Shown here: piece by piece, positions 1 through 10,724 of the stretch
Layout of the letters: each line of letters begins with the position of its first letter
Numbering within the stretch: the first letter of the stretch is position 1
DNA from: Pisolithus tinctorius
Taxonomy: Eukaryota; Basidiomycota; Agaricomycetes; Boletales; Pisolithaceae
NCBI GenBank assembly: GCA_024663395.1
Contig: JANFAH010000027.1
Location: 186,001 to 250,000, forward strand
Reading direction: 5' to 3'
DNA: 64,000 nucleotides
Translations under genes and position numbers: made by a program
Notes under the pieces: model-generated
Told to the model about the DNA's origin: nothing
Seen by the model: only the letters and a program-made list of their open reading frames with translations
Databases searched by the model: none

Positions 1-1730
1 CAGCAAGTACTTGTGAAGGCCGGAATACAGCCTGGGACATCGGCTATGATCAAACACTATCAACCGGCCGTTCAGAAGGTAGTCCAGTCATTGACCAAGG
101 CTGAATTGGACCAGGCAGCACGTTTGGCGAAAGAGTGGAACGAGAGAAAGCCGCCACCCGAAGCCCAGGCAGAGTAAGCATCCAAGGTCTCCCATGGGCA
201 ATACTAACTTAAATGCAGGGCCGCAACAAGTAAGGGCCGAAAGTATGCAAAACAGTTTGCGTACGACATGTGGAAGCAGTGTGGGATGAGAGTGGTGATC
301 ATGTCGGCATGGAAGGATAAGGATGGCGAAGTGATGGTTGGAGTGTGAGTGCTTTCCTGACAGGCTTCACCATATCTGACCGGTGTAGGAATGACTTCAA
401 TGACGAGCTGGGCGATGGAGAGCTCTATTCGGATTGGGAAGACCTTCATGGAAAGTGGTCAGCCTACGCAAAGAAGGCCTTCGGGGCCAATGGTACGGAC
501 GGATGGCAGCGGAGAGGATGAGGCCGGTCAAACCACAGTAAAAGCACGGAAAGGAAAAAAGCGGTCTCAATTCTCCCTGTCCACCAATGACGATGGCACG
601 CCCGTTCTTCCGAATCTCTTGGACTTACGGACACCGGAATTGAAGGACATCATGAGGGTATTCGTAACCGGCCATTATCGTACGTGCCAATTTCCACGGG
701 CGATGAGTTACTAACATCTAAACACAGGCTTGGCTTGTGGGAAGACGAATGCCAGTGTACCTTGGGCCGCAATAGCTGACAACCGGGCATCCTACGTGTC
801 TTCCAAGTATCTTCCTCCCAATATACCATTCAAAGAGCCCACCAGGCTGACACATCATGAACTGATCGAAACCTTGGAGTTCTGGAAGGAGCGACAGCAG
901 GAGCACCCAGAAGATGTCTTCCGGTTCCGAAGGTGGAGATCTCAGGATGGTTCTCTGGAGGAGCCGGTCTCCAAACACCAACGCCGGTCAGACAAAGCCA
1001 AAGGGAAGAGACCCTGGACGGAAGGTGAGGTCATGATCAATTTGGATATACATAACTGATGGCGCATTAAGTAAATTCCTGATGATGGCTCCGACTACGG
1101 ACATCACTCAGAGGAGGAACCAGCTCCTCCCACAAAACCTTCCACCAAACGGCAACGGATAGATGGTATGTCGGAGCTGGTCAGATTTTTTACTGGTAAC
1201 CCTAACATGACCTTGGAATTGTGTGCTGTAGATCATCCCACTGGAACATCCAATGCACAGGAGGACAACAGACGGCGGAACCAGTCCACATCAGACCGGC
1301 GCAATACGGCTACTGCATACCCCAATCCAGCTGGTAAGTGGTATCCGGCAACAATGAATATTGCTGATAGAATTGTATCAGACAATCATGCCAATGATGG
1401 TGTCGATTCAACTGCAAGGAAGCCCAAGCCCAAGCCAAGAATCAGATCCAATGGTCGGTTTCCATGCACACTTGGTTAATCCTCTCATTACAGCATTCTA
1501 CAGCAGCCCAGAATGATAAGACGGTCATATCACCTAATGATGGTAGGTATACATCCATAACACAATTACACACGCTTATCTATGTCAGGAGTTGATCCGG
1601 TGGGTAGGAATTCGAATGCCAGGCCTAGAGGCCGTGCGATGGACAGGGACGATAGACTGTTGGATCAAGCAGAAGCGGATGGTGTGGCTCGTCGCCCAGA
1701 GCGGAATCGTAGGCCCCCACTGGCGGCCAG
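1..1730 (+). pseudogene. 5'-truncated multi-exon gene of a basidiomycete hypothetical family
   Basis: The reading frame is open from base 1, so the start lies outside the window. Exons I can follow: 1-173, 219-344, 389-679 and 728-1024, then several short exons to a TGA near 1730. The first intron (174-218) has GTAAGC, an ACTAAC branch site and CAG. Exon 2 reads ...KQFAYDMWKQCGMRVVIMS... and a later exon reads ...DDGTPVLPNLLDLRTPELK..., followed by ASVPWAAIADN. This order is familiar from repeated hypothetical proteins of Agaricomycetes; no catalytic domain is recognisable. The tail is basic and polar, probably disordered. Exon 3 begins in one frame (FNDELGDGELYSDWEDLHG) but continues after about 505 in another (GEDEAGQTTVKARKGKK), so there is an indel or an unseen short intron. 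I call it a probable pseudogene; if that shift is a sequence error it may be an intact gene. Confidence 0.5.
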
Positions 1731-1987
1731 ATGATAATTATCCTACTCCAACAATGAGGAGGCGAAGGTAGAATTGAGGCCGGTACCTAATGGTTTCCCT
1801 GTAGACTGGCGACAAACATATATAGTGCACAGTGCAAGAATTGCCGGTGAATTACTGGCCCCATAGCTACCATGTACCGTAACCCACTGTCACAATCCAA
1901 TCACGGCCAATTTGTGCACTTCTCCAATTCCATTCAACATAATGTTCATTGAAATGAGTTAAATATACAAATTAAAGCTGGTCTGGT

Positions 1988-3164
1988 TTAAGACAGGTAG
2001 CCTACAACTGCCGGCTCTTCCTCCACAAGAGTTGCTAACTGTTGCCGGAATCTGGTAAGCATGGCATGCCGCTCAACATGTGATCGCCACTCCCTGGTTG
2101 CATCCACCAGGGTATTCGCATAATACCTATATGCGGTGATCAGATTGGCATCGTGTGCGGCATTGATGTCTGGCTGACGCGCCCCACTCCTAGCCACGAT
2201 ACCGGAGATCCGCCTTGACATTTGAACTGGTAGACATGTTTAGCTATGGTTGTGTAGGAACTTCTGGACTTACGCTCGGTTTGTGGAGTATCAACTCCCG
2301 GCTGTATGGCGAACTCCTGGGAGACTGCGAAAAGCTCTGAATGCGACAACGGGATTGGAACCGGCGATGGGGATCTAGCCGGCGGTATCGATGTGGAGCT
2401 GAATGATGCAGGAGCGTCTGAAAGGTCCATAGGTTGATGAGGACCGGGGAAATTGCCGCCGGGCGATGTGAATGTTGTTGGGCTGGGAACCGGGATAGGA
2501 TTGCGACGGGCTGGTGACACAGAGGCAGTCAAGGACCGAAATTGGGGCTCATGCAATAGGATGAGCGGTCGTGATGATTGGCCAGCTGCTTGAGTTGGGT
2601 AGATGTGAGCTGATGATCTTGTGGCAGCAGGCGACTGAAATGCCGGTTCTTGTAAAGGACTGACCGGTGGGGACTGAAATGGTGGGGGCGACCCCCAAGG
2701 CGGCTCGTGCAATGGAGTACCTGGGGAAACAGGCGGTGGTGATTTGTCCCATGCCGGCTCAAGTAATGGGGTGCTGTCAGAGAGGCGTGTTGATATGGAG
2801 TCCCAAGGAGGCTCGACCAATGGGCTGCTAGAGGAGGGAGACGGTGCAAATGACTCCCATGCTGGCTCTATCAAAGGTGATCTGGGCGAACCAGGGGACT
2901 GGAAGGAGGGTTCCGGTCTGGTTGTGCGTGTTGTTTGAGCTGGGGACAGCTCGAAAGGTGGCTCGCGTAACGGGGATGATGGCGTGTCCGGCAGGTCATC
3001 TTCAGTAAGCATTTCCTGATCCTCATCGAGAGATGTGAGCCGCTGCATATCATGGCGTGACGGAATTACTGCACACAGTCATTAGAAGTAATGGTCCTTG
3101 GACCGGCTGACTTACGGAGTTTATCTGGACTGCCGGAACTGAATCTAACATTTCTGGGAGCCAT
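1988..3164 (-). CDS. MAPRNVRF-type low-complexity protein, three exons
   Basis: The start is the ATG at 3164, giving MAPRNVRFSSGSPDKL, the characteristic opening of a multi-copy Agaricomycete protein family that I recognise only as hypothetical. The first intron (GTAAGT...CAG, ending near 3072) joins to MQRLTSLDEDQEMLTEDDLP. The second (GTAAGTCC...CTACCAG, about 2228-2273) joins ...TPQTE to LQMSRRISGIVARSG, and the frame ends at 1988. The middle consists of about seven degenerate repeats of the form S-P-L-x-E-P-x-W-x-S, spaced roughly 15-22 residues apart, rich in Pro and Ser. The last 75 residues are predicted helical (ANLITAYRYYANTLVDATREW). No membrane segment or signal peptide is visible. 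It is divergent from the gene starting at 3685. Function is unknown. Confidence 0.65.
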
Positions 3165-3684
3165 ATGAAAGTTCGAAACGTTGTAGGCGCCGTGGGGATT
3201 ACACCGATGTTTGAGAATGATTTCGGTACCAGTGATAAGACTAGAACATGGCCGGCGCCGCCGGCAGGCACCTTGTTTACCACGCCGGAACCCAGTCACG
3301 ACCGGTGGGTTTTGCCGTGCGGAGTCAATTGTCAGGCAGATGCGTGGATGTCGAAAAAAGCGTCTCATTTTGGGGCTGGAGTGACCTTATAAACAAGGTG
3401 ATTGTATTACACAATATTTTTTCACGAGTCATCATGCAGGATGTGCAAGTGCATACATAATGTAAATGGGCACTTAGTGGAATGACTGTCAACTGCCATA
3501 CAATACTCCCAGCAAAATATGTTCAATGGTTAAACCAGTACATTGAATATTGTAAATCACAGCATCACCGGAGTGAGCATTTGTATTGTGCTTATGTAAG
3601 CCTGTTGAATGGTGTATGCTAGCCGGCGAATTCACCACACCGCTCAAGCACCCACCACCTGCACACCCAGGGTTAAACAGCACT
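3165..3684. promoter_or_regulatory. Shared divergent promoter region
   Basis: This 520-bp stretch separates the minus gene starting at 3164 from the plus gene starting at 3685. Small ORFs cross it on both strands but none has family support. A TATAAACA element sits near 3388. The role as bidirectional promoter is inferred from gene orientation only. Confidence 0.4.
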
Positions 3685-5553
3685 ATGTCTACCGCCAACA
3701 CCAGCACCTTCATCCCGGCACAATCGACTGACAACATCCAGCCGGTCATCACCGCTGAAAATGCCAAGCAGATGGTCGAGGAGGCTGCCAGGGTTACAAT
3801 GCAGGAACTAAAAGGGCTTCGCGGCCGGGATGGTACGCACTGGCGCAAAGCGGCTCAGCTTGTGTGGGCCCAGCTGGTAAGTGAAATTGCAGCCATGATA
3901 TCCGTTCCTGACATCTATGTAGGGAATGGTCCACACGGTTGTTCAACATCTACCCCCGGCATTCGAGATTCCTCCGCATCTTATTGCTATCGATATGCAC
4001 ATGGTTGACCCGGCAATAATCGTAGCGACGCAGACGTGGCCCCCTTTCAACCAGATGATGACGGCACGAGAGGCCGATGTGAAGGATCATCCATGGTATC
4101 GCCTTCGTCACCAGCCTAAGTCTCACCCATATTACAAGGTGATGGAGGAGCTTACCGGGCCTTCAGTCGAGGGCCGAGCACCAGGCACAGCCGGTGGATA
4201 AGGGGAAGGGGAAAGAGTTGGGTACGGATGAGGCTCAAGGGACTCGGCTTCCAGGTGAGCACTGATTCTGACGATGGCAATTGGGTAGACCACTGACACG
4301 GGATCCGAACATGCACCCACAGACATTACGGCTAAGACCACTGGAGTTGCGATGCAGAAGCCGGGAAATGAAGAGGATCAGAACCGGGAGAAGGCACGGG
4401 GCCGTAGCCAGTCAAGACGTGGCCGGCCAGCGGCCAAGCCTGTCGATGCCAGTGATCAGACCAGTAGAGGCCGGAGCCGGTCAAGGAGACCAACGAAGAA
4501 GGCGAAACCAGTCGACGAGGATGTGCAGGACCGGCGAGACATCAACAACCCTCCCAAGTCTTGGGAGGTAGTGCCAGAAGCTGAGCGGTGTGTGAGATGC
4601 CGGGACAGGAGTTGGCCCTGTACGGTGCTAGCTGGCAGGGCATGCTGGCAATGCCACTGTACGAAATACTCATGCAGCTTGTTCAAGGGGAGGGGAGACA
4701 AGTCCGAGATGCAGCGAAAAGCCTCCCGATCAAGGCCTCGCCGGCAACGATCCCCAGAAGACACCGCCGGCCTTCCCACCACTTCAACGCTTGCTGCGCC
4801 AGCTCCATCGACCGGTCGACGAGCCAAACGTCAAAGGGCACCAAGCCGAAATCAATCCGCCGGTCCATCCAAAATAACAAGCCGTCATTCGTCTCCTGGC
4901 CCACGGACTGGCCGCCCCAGTAAGTTGTTCACAGTCCTATATTTTTGGCTAATCGGTTGAACTAATATTTCTATTGAGTAGTGGAAATTATTACTCCGTC
5001 ATGGCTATCCCGGTCACGGTCTCGTGCAAGAAGCGCTGCAACAGACCCACCCATCACTCCAGCGCCGACTACTACAACCGGTGCCGATGATCCGTGCCAT
5101 TGTGACGAATATCGGGAAGAGGTTACCATCCTAAAGCGGGAGAATGCTGACATGAGGCGGGAGATAGAAGTAACCCGTACTGAGCTTGCCGCTCTCCATC
5201 AGGTGGTAGATGCCATCCGTAATCACCTATTCCCGGCCCCAGACGTGCTTAACCATCCTCTGGTCCCATTTCACGCTACCTCCAACCCTACACCGGTACC
5301 TCACATGCCGGTCATGGTCGAACTTGGCACTGCCACCGGTGTTGTAGAGGTTCAATCATCCCGAAGCGGCTCAAGACAGGAGTCCACTGAACCCCCCCCG
5401 GCTTCATTCGAGGGAGGTGCTGGCTTGGAAGTACCTCCTTCGAATGTCGAACCTGTGCATGGACCTGCTGGAGGTCCGGCAATCTCTATTACTCCGCCAC
5501 CACCAGCAGTTGGATCAGCGCCCGAACAGGAAGGTAGGATGGAGGTCGACTAA
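3685..5553 (+). CDS. Zn2Cys6-like cluster plus coiled-coil protein, four exons
   Basis: Exon 1 (3685-3876) encodes MSTANTSTFIPAQ and ...ENAKQMVEEAARVTMQELKG. Exon 2 (3923-4254) encodes GMVHTVVQHLPPAFEIPPHL.... Exon 3 (4289-4919) is Arg/Ser-rich and contains a cysteine cluster with spacing C-x2-C-x6-C-x7-C-x2-C-x6-C (starting CVRCRDRSWPC). That spacing is the one used by Gal4-type Zn2Cys6 domains. Exon 4 (4982-5553) begins with a codon restored by splicing and contains a coiled coil (EYREEVTILKRENADMRREIEV...) before a Pro-rich tail. The frame is not continuous around 4190-4254: the natural frame ends GTAGG-stop while the family-like continuation QPVDKGKGKE lies one base off. An indel, missed intron or sequence error is therefore possible. 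Probably nuclear and DNA-binding by motif, but the family is only known to me as hypothetical. A relative with identical Cys spacing lies near 58.1 kb. Confidence 0.55.
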
Positions 5554-5984
5554 CATTAATGTACATGTCATTTCACAATCCATTCGTGTTTTTTTGTCTT
5601 TGTACTTGTACTTTGTTAGCTGGAGCAATATATTCTATATTGTCAAAATGCGATCTCCAGGAAGAAGTAGCTACCGCTGCTGGTAGTTGTTACTGTATGC
5701 TTCAGATACTGGAAAACCAATCTGGTACGGTGATGTCTGTACCAAGGCCGTGGTGTGACAAGTGCTAAGGGCCAATGGAGTCATGGTTCACCTAGATGAT
5801 TGAATGATGACTGGCTGGCATAACTCAATTGCTTTTGCTGTATAGCATGATGGTGGCTTTCATGGTATTGTTCTGGCTTCCTGGAGGCCGTAAGGCATTG
5901 AATTCACAGTTTAAATGTACTGGGTAGTTGGCTAGTCTTCTGGACATTACCAGAGCCACCATTGTGGTAATACATGCATCTCTG
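5554..5984. other. Intergenic, nothing recognised
   Basis: About 430 bp downstream of the Zn2Cys6-like gene. Short ORFs only; no repeat or RNA gene recognised. Confidence 0.5.
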
Positions 5985-7330
5985 GCATGGTACTGGTACC
6001 AGTACATACATACACTGTGGACCTGCTCCCGGGAGGTCAGGCAGGTCAGGCATGGCATGGTATGATTTCTGGGCGGGCCTCCATGCCATTGGTGCCGGGA
6101 CAGCTTGACTGATGGCCTCATGGCATTGGTGGATGTGCCGGAACTCCTTACAATGGTGCTGTGACAGCCTGCATGATGGCCTCATGGAATTGGGGATGTG
6201 CCGGAACATATGGCATAGGTGCCGGCACGGCTTCCACGGTGTTGGTGTTGTGCCGGAACACATTACGATGGTGCCGGGATGGCTTGCATGATGGAGTCAT
6301 GGAATTGGGGATATGCCGGAATACATGGAACCGGTGCCGGGCCGGCTTCCATGGCATTGGTGCTGTGCCAGAACACATTACAATGGCATGGGTTCCGGGA
6401 CGGCTTCCACGGCATTGGTGTTGTGCCGGAACACATTACATTACAATGGTGCCGGAATGGCCTGCATGATGGCCCCATGGCATTGGGGATGTGCCGGCAC
6501 TAATTGCAAAGGTTCCGGGATGGCTTGCATGATGGACCTATCACATTGGGGATATGCCGGAATACATAGAGCTGGTGCCGGGACGCCCTCCATGGCATTG
6601 GGGATGTGCCGGAACTCATTACAAAGGTGCCGGGATGGTTTGCATGATGGACCTATGGCATTGGGGATATGCCGGAATACATGGAACTGGTGCCGGTACA
6701 CATTACAATGGCGCCAGAATGGCCTGCACGATAGGCCTCATGGTATTTGGGATGGCCGGAACATACGGCATTGGTTCCGGCACGGCTTCCATGGCATTGG
6801 TGTTGTGCTGGAACACATTCCAATGGTGCCGGGATGGCCTGCATGATGGCCCCATGGCATTGGGGATGTGCTGGAACACATGGACCTGGTGCCGGTGCCG
6901 GCTTACAATACATCGGTGCCAGGGACAGCTTCCATGATGGCCCCAAGGCAGTGGCGATGTGCCGGAGCACGTGGCATTGTGCCGGTTCACATTCAATCAG
7001 TGCCGGCATGGACGGCTTCCATGGCATTAGTCCTGGGTTTGTGTTGGCCTGGATCACATTGCTTTGGTGCTGGGATGCGTTGGATGGCATTGGTATTGGG
7101 TCTGCCCACGTGGAATCGATCCCAGGACAGCCAGCATGGCATTGGTGTTGTGCCGGCCTGCATGGCATTGGTATTGGGCCTATTCCTATTGCATTGGTGT
7201 TGGCCCGGCTCGCATGGCATTCGTCCCAGGATGGCCTGCATGGCATTTGTGGTGGGCCGGCCCACGTGGCAGTGTTGCCGGGACGGCTAGCATGGCATTG
7301 GTGTTGGGCCGGCTTGCATGACAGTGCTGC
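5985..7330. repeat. Degenerate minisatellite, about 1.35 kb
   Basis: Many imperfect copies of a phrase around CATGGCATTGG-x-TGTGCCGGAACACATTACAATGG, with GCCGGGATGGCTTGCATGATGG as the second half. The first two thirds have a compound unit of roughly 60-90 bp. After about 7010 the unit shortens to around 30-45 bp built on ATGGCATTGGTGTTGG. Because the unit is stop-poor, long ORFs open in several frames on both strands at once (for example 6653-7381 minus and 6747-7352 plus). That is what a repeat produces, not coding sequence. Unit copies differ at many sites, so the array is old or was built by uneven amplification. Confidence 0.85.
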
Positions 7331-7826
7331 CAGGGGTGAACTCAGGCGCTGAGCCCATCCATACCTTCTGGGGACACCCAACTCTGGGCTTACCTGGGAC
7401 TACTCATATTGCAGTGGCTACACCCTAGTCCCACAGCTGGCTTGTACCCCATGATGACAATTCTAACCTCTGCGCGGCCATTCTCTATAGTGACTCCTAC
7501 TTATGGGCTCAGCTGTATGCTACGGTGACACTCATTTATTGGCCCCCCCCCATAGTCCATGATGACACTTTCTCCCCAGCCTGCTTGTAACTGACAATGA
7601 CAATTCAAACCACAGCTGCACCATTCCTCATGACAACATTTCCTCTCAGGCTCAGCTGTACTACATGGTGACACTCATCAGTTGGGCTCTCCCATACTAC
7701 AAGGTGACAGTAGGTTCATGGCTCTCATGTAACTCACGTGCACAAGCCATACATGGGCTCAACTTCCGCTGGCCCGTCACCAACGGCCGATTGTCAGCCT
7801 CCGCTGACCGTCTCATACGGCCTAAC
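7331..7826. repeat. Second diverged repeat field next to the minisatellite
   Basis: Recurring phrases GGGCTCAGCTGTA-x-TAC-x-TGGTGACACTCAT and CATGATGACAATTC-x-AACC occur at about 40-60 bp intervals between 7400 and 7740. An echo ATGGGCTCAA-x-CGCTGGCCC continues to 7860, where it merges with the retrotransposon gag. No gene is visible. The left end of the DIRS-like element is lost somewhere here. Confidence 0.5.
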
Positions 7827-8694
7827 CAGGTGCATGGGCTCAATCACGCTGGCCCAGGTCTTGCTCGCCTCGAAAACGCTCCAGATCCCCGCGACGAAGT
7901 AACAGCAGAGACAGAAGGGGACGTCGCGATTTTCGCAACAAGACTCACATCGTCTGCCCAAAGTGCCTGGGACGGCACGAAGATCGCTCTTTCTGTAATG
8001 AACCCATGCGCTGGGACAAATCAGCCCCGGCCCACTGTACACGAGATCAACAGGGCCGCCTCGTGTTAAGTCCGCGACTGGGACGGGGGTCGAAGGCCGA
8101 AGGCCGAGCGCCGGGGGCAACAACCCTTGGTCTTAGCTCGTGCGCTAGACCCTTGCGCAAGCCGGGTTGAGGTCAGAGAAAGCCGAGGGGATCAGGAGCG
8201 AAAGCCGAGAGTCAACTCGGGCTTAAGCTGGGGACTTGGGGGTGAACTAAGTTGATATTCAGACTGGGGGGCTAAGTACAACGTACGTAGAGTATATATA
8301 CCGAAGACCGGTAACCCGAAGGCCGGGGTTGCCGGTGGGGGACTAAATAGCTGTACAAGGAACCAACTAAAGGTTAAGCGAGGAGACAGGGACCGGAGAG
8401 CCGGAGACAGACACTGCCCCGGCACAAGCGAGGGCAGTACAGAAGGCTAACTAGAAAAGTATAGTAAGGAACAGGGTTTGTTTCGGCATTCGGCGTTGAC
8501 TCGGCGTTCTGAGCATAAGACCGAACCGAGGGTTTCTCGGTATGTGACACCTCGTCAACAAGAACGGTCGTACTCTATGCTGGGACTTTCAACGCCCCCG
8601 CGGATGCCTCAGCAAACTACACTGCCACGAGTGCTCGGGCTGCGGCGACACCAAACACGGAGCGCAGGAATGCCCTCACCGACAACCCGCTTGA
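7827..8694 (+). pseudogene. gag-like ORF of the DIRS element, split by a solo LTR
   Basis: Upstream of the insertion the frame reads an Arg/Ser-rich stretch (RKRSRSPRRSNSRDRRGRRD) and a Cys/His motif (CPKCLGRHEDRSFC). It breaks at GRLV (8063). Downstream of the LTR the same frame resumes as NKNGRTLCWDFQRPRGC, then a second Cys/His knuckle (CHECSGCGDTKHGAQECP) and TGA at 8692-8694. These are the nucleic-acid-binding zinc motifs expected in the C-terminal half of fungal DIRS gag proteins. The N-terminal half is missing. Gag and the RT frame overlap in the +1 frame. Confidence 0.75.
8064..8549 (-). mobile_element. Solo LTR inserted in the DIRS gag, TSD CCTCG
   Basis: A 486-bp insert begins TGTTAAGTCC and ends TATGTGACA, so both strands have TG...CA ends. 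It is flanked by a perfect 5-bp duplication CCTCG (8059-8063 and 8550-8554). On the minus strand it starts TGTCACATACCG, has a TATATATA box and the phrase CAGTCTGAATATCAACTTAGT, and ends CTTAACA. The same core phrase and end type occur in the gypsy LTRs at 58461 and 62807, so it is a gypsy-type LTR read on the minus strand. No internal region remains, hence a solo LTR left by LTR-LTR recombination. Confidence 0.88.
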
Positions 8695-10558
8695 GCCAAG
8701 ACAACACGACATCGCGCGCACCCCATATCATCCACAAGCCTGGGAGGCCTTTCTCATAAAACACCAGCTAACTTCGAAATACCCGTCCCTAGTCAATCAG
8801 TTAATCTACGGATTCCACATCCGCATACCCAACATACCCTGCACATTCACCCCCCCAAATAGCCCCTCCGTCGACCAACACTGTCACGCCTTCAAGGAAA
8901 TAATCGAGAAAGAGTTTGCCAAGGGCCGTTACCTGGGCCCTTTCCCCCCCCATCTACTCGAGCAGTACATAGGTCCCTTCCAGTCGTCCCCCCTTAGTAT
9001 CATACCAAAGCCTGGCAAACCCGGGAAGTACCGACTAATACAAAACTTATCCTACCCCATTGTACCTAGACACGGCGATGCATTCTCAATCAACTCGCGT
9101 GTTGAATCCTCTCTCTTCCCCTGCACTTGGGGAACCTTTATGACAACATGCGCACTAATAGCGTCCCTTCCCCCAGGATGTCAAGGCGCGACCAGAGACG
9201 TAGCAGAAGCTTACAGGACGATCCCGATACACCCATCCCAGTGGCCGGGGCTCGTAGTACGACTATCCAACACCCCACCAACATTCGCCGTCGACACAGC
9301 GTTATGCTTCGGATACGGACCCTCGGCAGGCGTCTACGGAGGAGTCAGAGACACAGGACTGGACATAATGCGAGCCGAGGGGATCGGCCCGATAGTCGCC
9401 TGGGTCGACGACCACCTATTCATACGTCTACTAAAGTCTGAAATCCCTAAGTACAACATCGTCAGAGAACAAAAAGCCAAACTAATCCTAGAAAACGGGG
9501 GCACCAAAACAGATAACGGGCGTCTGTGGTACAAAGGAGCTACCCTGGCCAACGGAGACTATGAAGAGTTTGCCGAAGAATGTCGTTTCCCCATAAAAGC
9601 CTTCTCAAAAGCCGAAGACGTCACATCTCAAACAGACCTCCACGCATACTCCTTCAAACACATCGACGTGATCGCGACCCAACTCGGCGTACCATGGGAA
9701 CAATCTAAGGACACACAGTTCTCCAACGCGCCGACATTCATGGGTTTCATCTGGTATCTAGACAACAAAACAGTCGGGCTTACAGAAGGGAAGAAGGAAA
9801 AGTATACTACATCCATAGACGAGTGGTCCCGAAAGAAGACCCATAATCTAGAAGAGGTACAGAAGCTTCATGGAAGACTCTCGCACGCAGCACTGGTAAT
9901 CCCGGGAGGAAGTGCTTACCTAACATCGCTGCAGGCGATGCTCACCATTTTCGGAGACAAACCCTTCATGCCCCGCACGCAGCCTCGAGGCCTGCAACGC
10001 GAACTACTTTGGTGGCGAACAGCTCTCCAAACATCACCCCCCATCCCCATCCCCATCCACTGTACTGCCATTGACCTTCAAGCCTTCTCAGATGCCAGCT
10101 CCAGCGTTGGCCTTGCGATCATCATCGGAGAAAAATGGAGAGCCTGGACCCTACACCCTAATTGGAAGGGAGACGAGAGGGACATCGGCTGGGCAGAGAG
10201 CGTCGCTTTCGAATTCCTCGTACGTTACCTACTCATCATCAGTCCCTCCCCCGAACCTCTACGGGTCTTCGGAGATAACGAAGGAGTCGTTAAAGCCTGG
10301 AGAAAAGGTAGGAGCAGCAACAAACCCACAAACGACACCTTCCGCAGGATCCACGCTCTCCTCGCCTCTCCCCCGCACAGAGTTTTCACAGACTACGTCC
10401 CGAGTGAACTCAACCCAGCAGACAAACCATCGCGGGGCATCTATCCCCCCACCGAACTTGTGCTGCCCCCCATCCCAATCCCAACTCCCATCGCTCACCT
10501 CGTCTTCGATTTTGACGACCCGCGCACCAACAGTCTCGCAATCCAACATCAACTTTAA
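8642..10558 (+). CDS. Reverse transcriptase-RNase H of the DIRS element
   Basis: The frame overlaps the end of gag (about 8642-8694, +1) and runs open to 10558, about 635 residues; no obvious ATG starts it. RT landmarks in order are SSPLSIIPKPGKPGKYRLIQNLS (fingers), TRDVAEAYRTIPIH (first catalytic Asp), GYGPSAGVYG, and the catalytic box VAWVDDHLF (W-V-D-D, the YxDD position). After the thumb the RNase H part reads LQAFSDASSSVGLAI, WAESVAFEFL, VFGDNEGVVKAWRKGRS and DYVPSELNPADKPSR, giving the acidic residues and NPAD motif typical of YR-retrotransposon RNase H. No stop or frameshift was seen. The short N-terminal extension could instead belong to gag by frameshifting. Confidence 0.85.
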   Translation, partial: AATPNTERRNALTDNPLEPRQHDIARTPYHPQAWEAFLIKHQLTSKYPSLVNQLIYGFHIRIPNIPCTFTPPNSPSVDQHCHAFKEIIEKEFAKGRYLGPFPPHLLEQYIGPFQSSPLSIIPKPGKPGKYRLIQNLSYPIVPRHGDAFSINSRVESSLFPCTWGTFMTTCALIASLPPGCQGATRDVAEAYRTIPIHPSQWPGLVVRLSNTPPTFAVDTALCFGYGPSAGVYGGVRDTGLDIMRAEGIGPIVAWVDDHLFIRLLKSEIPKYNIVREQKAKLILENGGTKTDNGRLWYKGATLANGDYEEFAEECRFPIKAFSKAEDVTSQTDLHAYSFKHIDVIATQLGVPWEQSKDTQFSNAPTFMGFIWYLDNKTVGLTEGKKEKYTTSIDEWSRKKTHNLEEVQKLHGRLSHAALVIPGGSAYLTSLQAMLTIFGDKPFMPRTQPRGLQRELLWWRTALQTSPPIPIPIHCTAIDLQAFSDASSSVGLAIIIGEKWRAWTLHPNWKGDERDIGWAESVAFEFLVRYLLIISPSPEPLRVFGDNEGVVKAWRKGRSSNKPTNDTFRRIHALLASPPHRVFTDYVPSELNPADKPSRGIYPPTELVLPPIPIPTPIAHLVFDFDDPRTNSLAIQHQL

Positions 10559-10724
10559 CAACATCACTGCAATAACAGTCGCACAACAAACGTTCCCCCC
10601 TCCGAGACCCACGGCTGTCCTTCCATACCCGATAAACCTAACACCGAAGCCCTCCGAGCTACGCCCCATGTGCCCAGCAAAAGACCGCTTAGAATGATGG
10701 CAACCACACCCTGACGTCGTACGA

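Noticed and set aside
5985..7330. CRISPR-like array
   Set aside because: Units are long, strongly diverged and lack unique spacers of constant length, and the genome is eukaryotic.
6653..7381. A 242-aa minus ORF and a 201-aa plus ORF with His/Met/Pro- or Gly/Trp-rich periodic sequence
   Set aside because: Both lie in the minisatellite, where several frames on both strands are open at once. The periodicity follows the DNA repeat, not a protein fold.
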